Shown: piece by piece, positions 63,116 to 64,000 of the stretch | Position numbering within the stretch: the first letter of the stretch is position 1 | Layout: each line of letters starts with the position of its first letter | Origin: Pseudomonas fluorescens | GTDB lineage: Bacteria; Pseudomonadota; Gammaproteobacteria; Pseudomonadales; Pseudomonadaceae | Length of the DNA stretch: 64,000 bases | Reading direction: 5' to 3' | Assembly (NCBI RefSeq): GCF_001648775.1 | Contig: NZ_LVEJ01000007.1 | Location: 62,001 to 126,000, forward strand | Notes under the pieces: model-generated | Told to the model about the DNA's origin: nothing | The model's input: only the letters and a program-made list of their open reading frames with translations | The model's database searches: none | Position numbers and translations under genes: made by a program

Positions 63116-63148
63116 TTGACGCAGCCTCACTTGCTGCGGCTGCGTCAA
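63116..63148 (+). terminator. Hairpin after the cysteine hydrolase gene
   Basis: TTGACGCAGCC and GGCTGCGTCAA form an 11-bp perfect stem; the tail contains GTTTTG. Likely terminator. Confidence 0.7.
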
Positions 63149-63457
63149 TCAGAGTTTTGTAACCCTATCTTCCGTCCTACAACACCGCGCAGCCAGTTAA
63201 TATAACTAGCGACATTAATTACAGAAATAACCAACAAACAAGCTAATAACTGATCAACACTTAAGAATATTCCTACAACAAAAAACACCCAAAACAATCA
63301 AGACAAAATATTACCCATAAACCAAACAACAGCCCTTTGTTACAAGCAACTACGGAGCCATTGAACAATCTTCCACATCACGTCTATATTTTTCACGCCC
63401 CGAAGCAGGAATGTTTAATAGCACACGACCTTCGAAGTTTGATGAAGAGGACTCAGC
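63149..63457. other. AT-rich intergenic region before the DUF4822 gene
   Basis: 309 bp of strikingly low GC content for this genome (runs of A and AAC, e.g. CAACAAAAAACACCCAAAAC near 63273). Promoter of the DUF4822 gene is expected here. No ORF or repeat recognised; may be a curved-DNA or silencer-bound promoter region. Confidence 0.5.
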
Positions 63458-63934
63458 ATGCAAAAACACACGATGATCGGCCTGTTGTTGGCAGCGCTGC
63501 TTTCCCCGCTCGCCAGCGCCGACGTCGGCGAACTGGCCTCCTCGCCCCGATGGCTGACCACCAAGGTTTACATCGACGGCGCCACTGAAACGGACGTCAA
63601 AGCGCAGTACCCCGGCGTCGTGGGTATATCGACCTGGAATCCCGAACGTAATCGATATGAATTCTTTGACACCGACACAGGCGAGTCACAGTACAACAAC
63701 GGTGGCGGCGGTTATTTCTTTGTTACCGGCGATCAGAAACAGCACATCCTTGTACCCGACATCGGCCCCACCAAAACGATTGTCCGACGCTTGGAAACTT
63801 TGAATAGCAGTGAATTCACCTACTCTCGCGAAGTGCCGCGCGACATGGTGGAAAACAATCCTCTCGTGCGTATTCATGTCGTTCACGCACCTTATACCGG
63901 AACCGTAGAAACCAAATCCGTCATCAAACAATAA
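63458..63934 (+). CDS. DUF4822-type secreted protein
   Basis: 158 residues. Signal peptide MQKHTMIGLLLAALLSPLASA, mature protein about 137 residues, beta-rich (WLTTKVYIDGATETDVKAQY, NNGGGGYFFVTGDQKQHILV, RIHVVHAPYTGTVE). The pattern of a short domain beginning LASSPRWLTTKVYIDG matches the DUF4822 family, found in periplasmic or surface proteins. Function unknown. Followed within 14 bp by another secreted-protein gene. Confidence 0.6.
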   Translation: MQKHTMIGLLLAALLSPLASADVGELASSPRWLTTKVYIDGATETDVKAQYPGVVGISTWNPERNRYEFFDTDTGESQYNNGGGGYFFVTGDQKQHILVPDIGPTKTIVRRLETLNSSEFTYSREVPRDMVENNPLVRIHVVHAPYTGTVETKSVIKQ

Positions 63935-63948
63935 CGCCAGGAATCAAT

Positions 63949-64000
63949 ATGCAAAAGACACTTAAAACCCTGCTGATGTCGACGTTATTTGTCTCCTCGG
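63949..64000 (+). CDS. Secreted or membrane protein, N-terminal fragment
   Basis: Only 17 codons are in the window: MQKTLKTLLMSTLFVSS, the n- and h-regions of a signal peptide. SD AGGAA 6 bp before the ATG. It continues past the right edge and is probably an operon partner of the DUF4822 gene (14 bp spacing). Confidence 0.55.
   Translation, partial: MQKTLKTLLMSTLFVSS

Noticed and set aside
63149..63457. AT-rich block as a possible prophage or island boundary
   Set aside because: No integrase, tRNA or att-like direct repeat; only an AT-rich promoter region can be supported.

Overview
The window looks like a chromosomal segment of a Pseudomonas of the fluorescens group. The evidence is high-GC coding, many paired palindromes of the type GTGGGAGCGAGC...GCTCGCGAAGGC (the REP elements of this group), and typical pseudomonad genes: a six-gene Mrp antiporter operon with fused subunit A/B, AcnB with a GTG start, RstAB, MiaE, the DUF6124 family, CynR/CynS/CynT and ArsRCH. 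No rRNA, tRNA, CRISPR array, insertion sequence or prophage was seen.

Layout. 1-8.1 kb: the 5' end of an FAD enzyme, an XRE-cupin regulator divergent from an EamA exporter, then mrpACDEFG. 8.1-14.3 kb: small membrane and hypothetical proteins, a DUF2946 protein with a TonB receptor, and an orphan glycine-betaine-type binding protein. 14.4-19.7 kb: a chemoreceptor, a cysteine-poor DksA paralogue, an RpiR regulator, a glutathione transferase and an AlkC-type DNA glycosylase. 19.8-26.2 kb is the accessory region, with lower GC and foreign codon use at its start: a Shedu-like nuclease, a protein ending in a degenerate diadenylate-cyclase-like (DAC) domain, and a DUF2235 (Tle1-like) lipase with two DUF2931 lipoproteins as likely immunity proteins. 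One lipoprotein copy is broken by an in-frame TGA. A DUF6124 gene behind an attenuator-like hairpin closes the region.

26.5-36.4 kb: three tandem 70-bp REP units, a DapF paralogue lacking one catalytic cysteine, GNAT and DUF4287 genes, an ars cluster without arsB but with an MFS transporter, and a LysR/GMC oxidoreductase/MFS locus. 36.4-44.5 kb: a serralysin protease, topoisomerase III behind a LexA-type palindrome, and a cyanate operon with a DUF2790 gene inside. 44.5-54.6 kb: a ProA-like dehydrogenase, glutaminase, GFA protein, FhuE-like TonB receptor, RstAB, MiaE and a universal stress protein. 54.8-64 kb: acnB with a large structured leader, a SulP transporter, a serine/threonine-type permease, two small membrane proteins, a tautomerase, a cysteine hydrolase and a DUF4822 protein; a last gene runs off the end.

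The most interesting material is the Shedu/DAC-like pair with the neighbouring effector-immunity locus (19.8-26.2 kb). After it come the LexA-type site before topB, the DapF paralogue with Cys replaced by Ser, and the structured region before acnB. Domain names come from reading the translations; no database search was run.
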